A stretch of 64,000 nucleotides of DNA from Colwellia sp. D2M02 (GTDB lineage Bacteria; Pseudomonadota; Gammaproteobacteria; Enterobacterales; Alteromonadaceae). The notes under the pieces were generated by a model. It was not told where the DNA came from and made no database searches. It saw nothing but the letters and a program-made list of their open reading frames with translations. The translations under genes were made by a program, and so were the position numbers. Positions 38,784 through 47,709 of this stretch are shown piece after piece. The stretch's first letter is position 1, and every line of letters begins with the position of its first letter. The stretch is taken from positions 9,128 through 73,127 of the forward strand of contig NZ_JAHKPW010000064.1 in the NCBI RefSeq assembly GCF_018860755.1. Reading direction: 5' to 3'.

Positions 38784-39134
38784 ATGACTATTTTTGATGA
38801 AATATTAATGTTTGCTAATCAACTTGCTAATGACGGGAAAAAACCAACCGTCGCTTTGGTTAAGGCTAAGTTAAGTCAGCCAGTTCCTTTACCTACGCTG
38901 ATTAAAACGCTAAAAAGTTGGCAGCATGATCCTAAGTTTATCGCTCCTCCTGCGCAGACGACTCCCCAAGAAAATAAAAAGCATGAAAACGATGACGCAA
39001 CCAGCAATGCTATTTTAGAAGAACGAATTCAAATAAGTATTAATAAAGCGCTAAGTCATGAGTTAACGCAAATAAGAGAAGAGCTAAGTGAAATGAAGCA
39101 AATGATAGCAGAGCTGACTAAAGAGCTAAAATAA
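38784..39134 (+). CDS. Hypothetical protein, helical, possible DNA-binding N-terminus
   Basis: This 116-residue protein is not firmly recognised. The first 55 residues (FDEILMFANQLANDGKKPTV, then LPTLIKTLKSW) resemble the N-terminal helical region of KfrA-like proteins. A coiled coil follows from about residue 80 (LTQIREELSEMKQMIAELTK). The architecture suggests a small DNA-associated dimer, but this is inference. Confidence 0.75.
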   Translation: MTIFDEILMFANQLANDGKKPTVALVKAKLSQPVPLPTLIKTLKSWQHDPKFIAPPAQTTPQENKKHENDDATSNAILEERIQISINKALSHELTQIREELSEMKQMIAELTKELK

Positions 39135-39137
39135 AGT

Positions 39138-39171
39138 AAAGGCGTTTAGTGCATAGCATTCAAACGCCTTT
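39138..39171. terminator. Bidirectional hairpin between convergent genes
   Basis: AAAGGCGTTT (39138-39147) pairs with AAACGCCTTT (39162-39171) over a 14-base loop. The T-run is short, so the strength is uncertain. Confidence 0.6.
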
Positions 39172-39210
39172 CAATAAACTGCCTTATTGGCTGTAATAAT
39201 AAAGGCAAAA

Positions 39211-39798
39211 CTAACTGACTGTTAACACATTAGTAAATAAATCAGCTAATGAGTCGGCAATTTTTTTATGAGGTTTACAACCCACCCTTTCTGCCCACAC
39301 TTCACCAGTTTCATTATCAAGTGAAATAATAATATCTTCTTCGTCGGTTACAGCAAAAAATACCGTTTCAGCTTGTTTTAAACGCTGTTTCATCATGATG
39401 TGACCAATAATATTTTCTTGTAGTCGTTCAAAGTCAGCTTCACTCCAAGCAAACAATAACGTTAAGCTACCATCGGCACATTGTGCTTCAATGCTGTCAC
39501 TAAAGATGGTTGTAAAATAAGTTTTAATATCTTGATGCAATACTAAGTCTAACGCTTGTTCAACATTATTAAATGATAACGGTTTTGCTATTTCCTTCTG
39601 CTCTACCAGCTTAGCAATGGCTATTGGCTGCCAACTACAAAGATCATCGGCCAATTTTTCACTGATACAGGGAGACGACCACTGCTCATCAAATTCAGTA
39701 CTGGGTAATTCGTTATTGTTACGCTCTTGATGTAAAGCAACATGTTGCTCTGCAAATGTAAGTACAGCTTGCGCTAAAGTTGTATTTGATGATGTCAT
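39211..39798 (-). CDS. syd: SecY-interacting protein Syd
   Basis: This 195-residue protein has the Syd pattern throughout: VEQALDLVLHQDIKTYFTT, FERLQENIIGHIMMKQRLKQ and DNETGEVWAERVGCKPHKKIADSL, each quoted in part. It is a peripheral cytoplasmic protein that binds SecY. It is divergent from queF, the same neighbour pair as in E. coli. Confidence 0.93.
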   Translation of the reverse strand: MTSSNTTLAQAVLTFAEQHVALHQERNNNELPSTEFDEQWSSPCISEKLADDLCSWQPIAIAKLVEQKEIAKPLSFNNVEQALDLVLHQDIKTYFTTIFSDSIEAQCADGSLTLLFAWSEADFERLQENIIGHIMMKQRLKQAETVFFAVTDEEDIIISLDNETGEVWAERVGCKPHKKIADSLADLFTNVLTVS

Positions 39799-39852
39799 AT
39801 ACGACTAAGATCCTTTAAAATAATACTATAATTGTTAACGGTAGAAGTTTTT

Positions 39853-40722
39853 ATGAGCAAATATGAAAAATCAGCTGCATTAAGCGAGCTAACTTTAGGG
39901 AAAGAAACTCAATATAGCAGTGAATATAACCCAGATTTACTGCAAGCAGTACCCCGAAGTTTAAATCGTGATGATTTATCATTAACCGACACAACATTAC
40001 CTTTTGTTGGTGAGGATGTTTGGTACGGTTATGAACTTTCTTGGCTAAATACCAACGGCAAGCCTGTGGTTGCAGTCGCCGAGTTTAGGTTCCCTTGTAC
40101 GAGCCCTAACTTAGTTGAGTCGAAATCATTTAAGCTGTATTTAAATAGTTTTAACCAAAGCCGTTTTTCATCAATGGAGCAAGTACAAAAAATTCTCGCT
40201 GCTGATTTATCACATACGGCTGGCGAGCAAGCTTCGGTTGCCCTTTTTAGCGTTGATGATTGCCCTAACTTAGCCATTAACCAGGCAAGTAGTTCACTTA
40301 TTTGTATTGATAATGAAGATATTTCTATGGATGAATATCAATACAATGCACAGTGGTTAACTAATATACAAGCAAGTCATGAGGCTAATGACCAACCTAG
40401 TATAAATGAAACGCTTGTAAGCCATTTGCTCAAATCGAACTGCTTAATCACCAACCAACCAGACTGGGCCAGTGTATATATTAGTTATCAGGGTGCTCCA
40501 TTAAATCACGCACAGTTACTTAAATACTTGATTTCATTTAGACAACATAATGAATTTCATGAACAGTGTATTGAACGTATTTTTTGTGATTTACAAAAGT
40601 ACGCAAAATTAGAGCAACTTACGGTTTTTGCACGTTATACGCGTCGAGGCGGTTTAGATATAAACCCTTTTAGAAGTACCCATTTAACATCGGCTCCAGC
40701 GAATAGAACATTGCGCCAATAG
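39853..40722 (+). CDS. queF: NADPH-dependent 7-cyano-7-deazaguanine reductase (type II)
   Basis: This 289-residue enzyme reduces preQ0 to preQ1 in queuosine biosynthesis. It has the two-domain (type II, about 280-residue) form. The catalytic Cys is in LKSNCLITNQPDW, and the ESKSFKLYLNSFNQSRF motif and FHEQCVERIF-like HEQCIERIF region are present. I take ATG 39853 (MSKYEKSA) rather than a TTG 21 bases earlier, since QueF N-termini begin at this point. Confidence 0.94.
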   Translation: MSKYEKSAALSELTLGKETQYSSEYNPDLLQAVPRSLNRDDLSLTDTTLPFVGEDVWYGYELSWLNTNGKPVVAVAEFRFPCTSPNLVESKSFKLYLNSFNQSRFSSMEQVQKILAADLSHTAGEQASVALFSVDDCPNLAINQASSSLICIDNEDISMDEYQYNAQWLTNIQASHEANDQPSINETLVSHLLKSNCLITNQPDWASVYISYQGAPLNHAQLLKYLISFRQHNEFHEQCIERIFCDLQKYAKLEQLTVFARYTRRGGLDINPFRSTHLTSAPANRTLRQ

Positions 40723-40737
40723 CGTTTATGGTCGAGC

Positions 40738-40767
40738 AGTTTTAGTTTTAGTTTTAGTTTTAGTTTT
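40738..40767 (+). repeat. AGTTTT hexamer repeated five times
   Basis: Five tandem copies of AGTTTT lie between the queF stop and its terminator. Such a run can vary in copy number by slippage. No promoter or gene lies within it. Confidence 0.9.
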
Positions 40768-40780
40768 AAACAGCTTAAAC

Positions 40781-40813
40781 AAAAAATCCAACCTTTATTA
40801 GGTTGGATTTTTT
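40781..40813. terminator. Bidirectional terminator between queF and the M61 peptidase gene
   Basis: AAAAAATCCAACCT (40781-40794) pairs perfectly with AGGTTGGATTTTTT (40800-40813) over a 5-base loop. T-runs occur on both strands. Confidence 0.95.
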
Positions 40814-40840
40814 AATTGTAGTTACTCAATTAAGTTTTAT

Positions 40841-42643
40841 TTATTTTTTGTCCTCAGGAAACTCAAGCCCAGTCCACTGAGTAAAAAATGCTTTTTGCTG
40901 CTCGTTAGCATTCTCTAATGGAGTTACTTTTAACTTATCTTTAGGCCTTTTAACTAAAGCCAGTGATTTACTCGCTAATACGTCACGTCTAAAAAAGCTA
41001 ATGTCTACGGTATTCTCATCATTAAAATCAGCTAAGCGCGTTGTGAGATCTTTATCGACTAAACGCAAACCATCAATAGCAATAATAATGTCGTCTAGGG
41101 TAAAGCCAGCATCCCATGCAGGGCTATGCTTTTCGACATGCGTTACTTTCAAACCACTATTAACTTGCTCGGTTTTCAGGCCTGTCCAAATTTGTGTTTT
41201 TAACTTAGCACCAGCTTTACCATAGCTCATTTGCAAACCCGCTTTTGCTAACAACGCATCAAAATCTATGGCTAATAAACCAGTAATGTTTTGCTGCCAC
41301 CATGGCTGGTAATTTTCACCGGTCACTTGGTTTAAAATCGCCAAAATATCATTCTCATTGTAACTTTTAGGTATTTTAAACTGTTGATAAAGCTGATTAT
41401 GCACATTCCGATAACTTTTCGCTAAATTAGTTCGACTTAATATATCAAAGTCGAGTAACCAAGAGGCCAAATAACCCTCAGCATAGATATTAACGCTATG
41501 ATTATTACCATAGTCTCCGCTTTCATTAATCCATGCATCAAAGCCTGCTTGTGCAATACTTTGGCTATTTCGCCCTGGCTTATGTTGATGTTTGGTAATA
41601 CGTTTAGCTAAGTCTTCAAAAAACTCTTTTCTGGTTAATAATTTACCGCGTAATAATAGCTGGTATTGCAGGTAACTGGTTGAGCCTTCTGCAAGCCATA
41701 ATAGGTTGTCGTAGTTCTCTTGTTGATAATCATAAGGAACAAGCCCTTCAGGGCGATACTGCTTAACATTCCAGGTATGAACAAATTCATGCGCGGCGGT
41801 AGAAATAAAACCAATATAGTCTTTTCTTGCTGAAAATTTATAGCGAGAACGTTGAATAATGGTTGAGTTTAAATGCTCTGTAGCACCGCGAGCGCCACTT
41901 GTGGCGTGTACCATAAAAACATAACGCTTAAATGGATAGCCTTGCCAAATGCTTTTACTCTGCTCAACCATTACCGTTAAATCCTGTAACATTTTTTGAG
42001 TATCGTAGTTACCCTCCCCCCAAATAACTAATTCATATTGGCGATTATCAACTTCAAATTCAAAAAATTGATTAATACCGCTTTCAATAGGCGAATCAAC
42101 AAGTACATCGTAATTTCTAGCGATAAATTGATGATGATTATCACCAAAGTCCAACCCTGAAACACTGCGCCATGCTTTAGGCACTACCATTTGCACGGTA
42201 TGCTTTTGCGGACGACTTTCCTCGCTATACATCACCACGGTCGAGTTATCAATAAAGGCGTGGCTATCATCAATATGGCGAGTTCTTTTACCTAATTGAT
42301 TTGCATAAACTTGGTAGGTTACTGTTAGCTTTTTATGTTGGGTGTTATTTATTCGCCAACTATCCTTACTTACTTTTTCCCACAAAAGCGCATTACCTTG
42401 CTCATCTTGTGCTGAAAATTTTCTGATACCGTTAGCCAAATTTAAAATTTCATATCTACCTGTGCGCCATGTAGGTAAATAAACGAGTGTATCCTTAGTT
42501 TCAGACGCTTTAAACTGAACCTGAACCGTTGCTAAGTGGTGTTCAGGGTTATCAATATTAATCGTAACATTAACCTCAGCATTGACACTGAACGCTATAA
42601 GATAAAGAAGTAAGGTGAACAGTAAGCTTTTACATAAAACCAT
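40841..42643 (-). CDS. M61 family metallopeptidase (glycyl aminopeptidase-like) with PDZ domain
   Basis: This 600-residue exported zinc peptidase has a signal peptide ending near NAE (residue 23). An M61 N-terminal beta domain is followed by the zinc site HEFVH (His285, Glu286, His289) and the downstream glutamate in WLAEGSTSYL. A PDZ domain (about 490-560, HSPAWDAGFTLDDIIIAIDG) ends the protein. Relatives cleave N-terminal Gly or Ala. It probably acts in the periplasm. Confidence 0.92.
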   Translation of the reverse strand: MVLCKSLLFTLLLYLIAFSVNAEVNVTINIDNPEHHLATVQVQFKASETKDTLVYLPTWRTGRYEILNLANGIRKFSAQDEQGNALLWEKVSKDSWRINNTQHKKLTVTYQVYANQLGKRTRHIDDSHAFIDNSTVVMYSEESRPQKHTVQMVVPKAWRSVSGLDFGDNHHQFIARNYDVLVDSPIESGINQFFEFEVDNRQYELVIWGEGNYDTQKMLQDLTVMVEQSKSIWQGYPFKRYVFMVHATSGARGATEHLNSTIIQRSRYKFSARKDYIGFISTAAHEFVHTWNVKQYRPEGLVPYDYQQENYDNLLWLAEGSTSYLQYQLLLRGKLLTRKEFFEDLAKRITKHQHKPGRNSQSIAQAGFDAWINESGDYGNNHSVNIYAEGYLASWLLDFDILSRTNLAKSYRNVHNQLYQQFKIPKSYNENDILAILNQVTGENYQPWWQQNITGLLAIDFDALLAKAGLQMSYGKAGAKLKTQIWTGLKTEQVNSGLKVTHVEKHSPAWDAGFTLDDIIIAIDGLRLVDKDLTTRLADFNDENTVDISFFRRDVLASKSLALVKRPKDKLKVTPLENANEQQKAFFTQWTGLEFPEDKK

Positions 42644-42919
42644 AATAAAATCCTAAGTGGTGGCATGATAAATAATGATTATTCTAGCTTAATTGGAACA
42701 ATTTTATACGATTAGATAGTAGCGATAGAAAATAATATGACTTTTTCTGCCCCGACATACAATAAAGAGAGCATTTGTGCTTAAATTTGTCTTATACTGT
42801 TGAATGTGTGTGAATAAATACTTGATATTAATTTAAAACATTTAGTACTTTCCAAAGAAAAACAAGATAAAACCCAAAGAATAAACAGAGATTTAGGACT
42901 TTAAGGATAAGCTTTTTTT

Positions 42920-44557
42920 ATGAATGACAACTCTGTCGGACAAGCGCAATTAGACACATTGCAAAAAAAACTTGATAGCGCCATAGACTCACGTAGAACG
43001 TTAGAAGAGGATTTCAAAACCCAATCGACACTACTTATTCAGTTTATCAGTAAACTATCATTAGTTTCTAAAGGGGTCGATCTCGAGCTTGATAATCGCT
43101 TGGCAAAATTACGGGCTTTATTTACTAAGTCCGCACCGATAGCTGACATTGAAAACAGTATCGCAATCATCACAAAGCTACTACAACAGCATGCAATAAC
43201 TAACGAAAAAAATATTGCACAAATGCATCAACGTTTCAATTTTGCAGGTGAGAGTTTACAAAAGGTTAACGGTTTACCCAGCGACCTCCGCCGCAATTTA
43301 CGTGAATTATTATCAGAAACTAAAAGTACAAAAGATGCGTTAATTCAATATGTTCCTTTATTAAGCCAATTACTAGAGTTTTATATAAATGCCTTGAGCG
43401 CTAAAGAAAAAGCAGCAACAAATGGCTTATTAACAACACCTAACAATGCAGGTGATTCTGCGCAAACGACTTTAGAAACCTCTTCTGAGAACAATAGTAA
43501 TACTGCTTCCACTTTTGAGTTAGACGGAAGTTTATTAGAAAAAATCTCCGTAACGTTAAGTGCTCTCAACTTATCTCAAGCACATACCAATCAATTATTA
43601 GCAATTAAGAAAAAGCTAATGGCTGACACAACAAATAAGGAAATAGTAAACCACTTCCTTGAAATATTTGATGTCATCGTTGCCGAGTTCAAAAATGAAC
43701 AAAATAATGCTAAATCTTTTTTAACCTCACTTAGTGACACTTTAACGAGTGTTCAGTTAGCGGTAAAAGAGACGCTCGAAACACAAAAGTCTTCACAATT
43801 AGCCAACGATAAAATTAATGTTGTACTACAAAAACAACTTGTTGATATGACCGGTACTGTTGAAAAGGCACTGTCGCTTGATCAAGTAAAATTAGACATC
43901 AATGATAAATTGCAGAAAATCGCAGGAACTTTAGAAGCCAAATCGAAAATAGAACAACAGAGTCAATTAGCATTAAGTCAAAAACTCACTAAAATGGCAG
44001 AAAAAGTCGCTCAGCTAGAAGAGAAAAGCCGCGTGTTTGAAGAAAAGCTTGCCGAGCAACAAATCAAAAGCATGCAAGACGCTTTGACTAAGCTTGCTAA
44101 TCGTGCCGCATTTGATGACTACTTTGCTAAAGCAATGGTTCGCTTTCAACATCGCCCATTTGAATTAGCCCTAGTCGTTATTGATATCGATGACTTTAAA
44201 AAAATTAATGATACCTATGGTCATAGCGCTGGCGATAAAACGCTACAAGTGATTGCTAATACGATTCAAAAACATGTTTCCAAAGATGTTTTTGTTGGTC
44301 GTTATGGCGGTGAAGAGTTTGTACTTATTTACTCTCAAACAGCAGAAACTGATTTAATTAATGAATTAAACACAATTAATAAACAAGTTGCTCGCTTACC
44401 TTTTAAGTTTAAAAACAATAAAGTCAGTATCACCTTATCGATAGGTGCCACCCATATTCGTACCGATGATAATATCCATCTTGCTTTTGAACGTGCTGAT
44501 GAAGCTATGTATAAAGCAAAGTCTCAAGGTAAAAATCAAGTTATTTATTCTAAGTAA
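42920..44557 (+). CDS. Diguanylate cyclase (GGEEF) with long coiled-coil N-terminus
   Basis: This 545-residue protein has an N-terminal 370 residues that are mostly helical and coiled coil, with no membrane segment or known sensor domain. A GGDEF domain follows from about residue 385 (DALTKLANRAAFDDYF). The active site is GGEEF at 463-467. The I-site is absent: the residues at the RxxD position are SKDV. It should therefore make c-di-GMP without the usual product inhibition. It is transcribed alone. Confidence 0.9.
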   Translation: MNDNSVGQAQLDTLQKKLDSAIDSRRTLEEDFKTQSTLLIQFISKLSLVSKGVDLELDNRLAKLRALFTKSAPIADIENSIAIITKLLQQHAITNEKNIAQMHQRFNFAGESLQKVNGLPSDLRRNLRELLSETKSTKDALIQYVPLLSQLLEFYINALSAKEKAATNGLLTTPNNAGDSAQTTLETSSENNSNTASTFELDGSLLEKISVTLSALNLSQAHTNQLLAIKKKLMADTTNKEIVNHFLEIFDVIVAEFKNEQNNAKSFLTSLSDTLTSVQLAVKETLETQKSSQLANDKINVVLQKQLVDMTGTVEKALSLDQVKLDINDKLQKIAGTLEAKSKIEQQSQLALSQKLTKMAEKVAQLEEKSRVFEEKLAEQQIKSMQDALTKLANRAAFDDYFAKAMVRFQHRPFELALVVIDIDDFKKINDTYGHSAGDKTLQVIANTIQKHVSKDVFVGRYGGEEFVLIYSQTAETDLINELNTINKQVARLPFKFKNNKVSITLSIGATHIRTDDNIHLAFERADEAMYKAKSQGKNQVIYSK

Positions 44558-44629
44558 TGTACGCGTAATTACAGTAACTATACTCGCTAATCATTTAATA
44601 ATATTAAGGCGCGTATAAAAGGAGGTTCT

Positions 44630-45976
44630 ATGCACATTCAACTTAACCCTGTTGGTAATATGAATTTACTTTCACAAGCTGAAGTAGACCAATTACAATT
44701 ATCTGCCAGCAGCGAGCTTTACATGCTTTATCGTAACTGCTCTTTAGCTGTACTTAATGCGGGATCGAATACCGATGATGCCGAAGCCATTTATCAAAAG
44801 TATAAAAAATTTAAAATCGAAGTCATCAGACGAGAGCGTGGCGTAAAAATTGATTTAGACAATCCACCATTACACGCCTTTGTAGACGGTAAAATAATTC
44901 GTGGTATTAGAGAGCACCTTTCAGCAGTATTGCGCGATATATTATTTATTAATAGTCGTTACTTAAATATGCCTATTTCGTCTGAAAATATTACCGACAC
45001 TACCTTTGATATACTGCGTAATGCCAATCTTATTTTACCTGAAACTGAGCCTAATTTAATCACCTGTTGGGGCGGCCATTCAATTAGTCATAATGAATAT
45101 AAATATACCAAAGATGTTGGTTATCAATTAGGGCTTCGTGCTTTTAATATTTGTACTGGTTGTGGCCCTGGTGCTATGAAAGGACCAATGAAAGGTGCGA
45201 CAATAGGCCATGCAAAACAGCGAAATAAATCAGGTCGTTATATCGGTTTAACTGAGCCAAGTATTATTGCTGCTGAGCCACCAAACCCTATTGTTAACGA
45301 ATTAGTGATAATGCCTGATATAGAAAAACGCTTAGAAGCTTTTGTTAGGATGTCGCATGGCTTGATCATTTTTCCTGGTGGCGCAGGTACTGCTGAAGAG
45401 TTACTGTATATTTTAGGGATTATGCTTAATGAAAAGAATAAAGATCAAAAACTGCCTATTATTTTAACAGGCCCTGCTAGTGCTAAAGCCTACTTTAAAG
45501 AAATCCACGCTTTTATTGGTGCTACATTAGGTGAAAAAGCGCAATCTTTATATAAAATTATTATTAACGATGCGCCTGCCGTTGCCCGTGAAATGAAAAT
45601 AGGTTTAGAGCAAGTATTAACACATCGCAAAGCAACAGGTGACTCGTTCCATTTCAATTGGTCTTTAGAAATAGAAAGCGACTTTCAACACCCATTTGAG
45701 CCAAACCATGCAAATATGGCGGCATTGAATATCAGCCATGAGCTGCCTACGGCTGAACTAGCGGCAAATTTACGACGTGTTTTTTCTGGTATAGTTGCCG
45801 GTAATGTAAAGTCGGGTGGTATCAAAGCAATACGAGAGCTTGGTCCTTTTCAAATATCAGGTGATAAAGAAATTATGACATTAATGGATAAACTACTTGC
45901 TTCATTTGTTGAGCAGCAACGTATGAAACTACCGGGTACTGAGTATATCCCTTGTTATAACGTTATAGAGGAGTAA
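44630..45976 (+). CDS. ppnN: Pyrimidine/purine nucleotide 5'-monophosphate nucleosidase
   Basis: This 448-residue LOG-family enzyme (YgdH) hydrolyses nucleoside monophosphates to base and ribose 5-phosphate. It has the Rossmann-like core with [16 protein letters not shown] and a characteristic N-terminal domain ([12 protein letters not shown]). E. coli PpnN has 454 residues and is stimulated by (p)ppGpp. AAGGAGG lies 5 bases before the ATG. It is followed by xni after 3 bases, as in E. coli. Confidence 0.94.
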   Translation: MHIQLNPVGNMNLLSQAEVDQLQLSASSELYMLYRNCSLAVLNAGSNTDDAEAIYQKYKKFKIEVIRRERGVKIDLDNPPLHAFVDGKIIRGIREHLSAVLRDILFINSRYLNMPISSENITDTTFDILRNANLILPETEPNLITCWGGHSISHNEYKYTKDVGYQLGLRAFNICTGCGPGAMKGPMKGATIGHAKQRNKSGRYIGLTEPSIIAAEPPNPIVNELVIMPDIEKRLEAFVRMSHGLIIFPGGAGTAEELLYILGIMLNEKNKDQKLPIILTGPASAKAYFKEIHAFIGATLGEKAQSLYKIIINDAPAVAREMKIGLEQVLTHRKATGDSFHFNWSLEIESDFQHPFEPNHANMAALNISHELPTAELAANLRRVFSGIVAGNVKSGGIKAIRELGPFQISGDKEIMTLMDKLLASFVEQQRMKLPGTEYIPCYNVIEE

Positions 45977-45979
45977 TCG

Positions 45980-46852
45980 GTGTCCGCTCATTTAATCTTA
46001 ATTGATGCTTTAAATTTAATTCGTCGTATTTATGCGGTGCAAGAGCGGCCATTTATGTTAACTAAAAACAGTGCTAATGATGAGTTATCAAATAACACTC
46101 AGCAACAAGTGTTATTTAATACTCAAAATGCCTGTGTGGTGGCCTTAAATAAAATTATTAATGAACACAACCCAACCCATGGGTTGGCGGTTTTTGACAG
46201 CCAAAAGCCTTGTTGGCGCTATAAGTTGTATGCGGATTACAAAAAAGGCAGAAAAAAAATGCCTGAATCACTCGCCAATCAATTAAGTCATATTCAAGAT
46301 GCTTTTATGGCTGAAGGTATTGATTCACTAACATCTGACGAAGATGAAGCTGACGACCTTATTGCGACATTAGCGACTAAAATGGCGTTGCATGGTCAGA
46401 GAGTCACCATTATTTCAACAGATAAAGGCTTTTTGTCACTACTTAGCCCTAATATTCATGTCTATGATTACTTTAACCGTCGTTACCTAGATGAAACTCA
46501 TGTTAAAAGTAAGTTTAATGTAAAGTCATCACAGTTAATGGATTTATGGACGCTCACTGGTGATAACACCAACAAAATACCTGGTGTGGCAGGTATTGGG
46601 CAAGTAACCGCCGCAAATTTAATTAACGAATACGGCTCACTAAAAAATATTTTAATGAGTGACGACTTAAAATCGACGATTAAAAAGAAGCTCGAAGAAA
46701 GCAGTGAACAAATAACGTTAACTCGCCAATTGCTAACATTACAACAAGATATCCCTCTAGGTTTCAACCTTAAGGATATTCGCATAACATCACCTTCAAC
46801 TTCAGCACAAAATAATGCTAATATTATTCCCTTAATCGCCCCAACAGCTTAA
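45980..46852 (+). CDS. xni: Flap endonuclease Xni (exonuclease IX)
   Basis: This 290-residue FEN-family protein begins LILIDALNLIRRIYAVQERP. Acidic metal residues are in TSDEDEADDLIATLA, and the helix-hairpin-helix region GVAGIGQVTAANLINEYGS binds DNA or K+. The start is GTG with GAGGAG upstream. It is cotranscribed with ppnN. Confidence 0.92.
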   Translation: MSAHLILIDALNLIRRIYAVQERPFMLTKNSANDELSNNTQQQVLFNTQNACVVALNKIINEHNPTHGLAVFDSQKPCWRYKLYADYKKGRKKMPESLANQLSHIQDAFMAEGIDSLTSDEDEADDLIATLATKMALHGQRVTIISTDKGFLSLLSPNIHVYDYFNRRYLDETHVKSKFNVKSSQLMDLWTLTGDNTNKIPGVAGIGQVTAANLINEYGSLKNILMSDDLKSTIKKKLEESSEQITLTRQLLTLQQDIPLGFNLKDIRITSPSTSAQNNANIIPLIAPTA

Positions 46853-46884
46853 CTAGCTAACAATGTCACTACGGTATTTTCAAC

Positions 46885-47289
46885 ATGAATAAAAAAGTAA
46901 TCACACGCATCGTACTTGCTCTAGCTGCATATTTTGTCTTTGTTATGTTAGTGGTAATTTTCTATGACGATAGCCCAGACCAAATGAAGTGGGACGACAG
47001 AGAGGCTTATAATCGACAGTTTATTGCTAAAATAAAGCTGAATGAATTTACCTTTGAACATGCTTTAGAAGAGCTTGGTAGCCCCGATATTACAGAAGCT
47101 AAGCAAATCGACGACACCCGTTTTCAGGTAATGTTTTATAGAACTCAACATGTAAAGTCTGACGGTATTACCACCCAAGATGAGTGTACCTTCTTACTAT
47201 TTATTAATGGTGTTTTAAAAGAAATAGGTTTAGGTAATAACTACCCCGACAATTGGAAAATAATCACGCCTTATCAGCAAAGTACTTAG
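46885..47289 (+). CDS. DUF3192 family protein, membrane anchored
   Basis: This 134-residue protein has one N-terminal membrane helix (about 8-27) in place of a lipobox. A DUF3192 domain follows: LEELGSPDITEAKQI and MFYRTQHVKSDGITTQDECTF. It is a paralogue of the lipoprotein at 38227-38601; the YRTQ-x-K-x-DG-TT-DEC block is shared. The function is unknown. Confidence 0.85.
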   Translation: MNKKVITRIVLALAAYFVFVMLVVIFYDDSPDQMKWDDREAYNRQFIAKIKLNEFTFEHALEELGSPDITEAKQIDDTRFQVMFYRTQHVKSDGITTQDECTFLLFINGVLKEIGLGNNYPDNWKIITPYQQST

Positions 47290-47384
47290 CGCTTAGACTA
47301 AAGTCACCTTGCTAGCCCAATTGAATGATTCTACTATAACAGTATAGAGTCGAAAGCATTAGCAGCACCATGCCATGACTTAAC

Positions 47385-47425
47385 CCATGTAAACTTTCAA
47401 GCTCGAAAACAGAAAGTTTACATGG
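47385..47425. repeat. Perfect 14-base hairpin in the intergenic region
   Basis: CCATGTAAACTTTC (47385-47398) is the exact inverse complement of GAAAGTTTACATGG (47412-47425), with a 13-base loop. It has no T-run on either side, so it is not a simple terminator. Confidence 0.85.
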
Positions 47426-47442
47426 TATAAAACAACTAACAA

Positions 47443-47487
47443 AACACTTTTATACGACTTAAAAACTTGAGTCGATTGAAAGTGTTT
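47443..47487 (+). terminator. Possible two-part hairpin terminator
   Basis: AACACTTT (47443-47450) pairs with AAAGTGTT (47478-47485). Inside, CGACT (47455-47459) pairs with AGTCG (47469-47473). The outer arm ends in TTTT. It may end the DUF3192 transcript. Confidence 0.55.
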
Positions 47488-47709
47488 TCTATCTATAAAA
47501 TACTAAGGTTGATCACGCTTCAATATTGCATTCATAATCGTGAGTTAATTTTCACCATAGCAAGATGTATTAAATGTCGTTAGTTGCCTAAAGCACAAAC
47601 CTCATCGCTAACTGAAATTCCCCACTAACCAATAGATGCAACCTCAAAAGAGATCAGCTTTACACAAATAAGTATCGATTACTTATAACTCACAATTAAG
47701 GTGAATTTA

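Larger units (their letters stand above)
47290..47709. other. Intergenic region, 420 bases
   Basis: It holds the two hairpins at 47385-47487 and then about 220 AT-rich bases that must include the isocitrate dehydrogenase promoter. TTTACA near 47662 and TATAAC near 47686 are weak promoter candidates. No small gene is evident. Confidence 0.5.

Noticed and set aside
47385-47487. Integron attC site suggested by paired hairpins
   Set aside because: No core sites of the GTTRRRY type flank the stems, and no integrase or cassette array is nearby.
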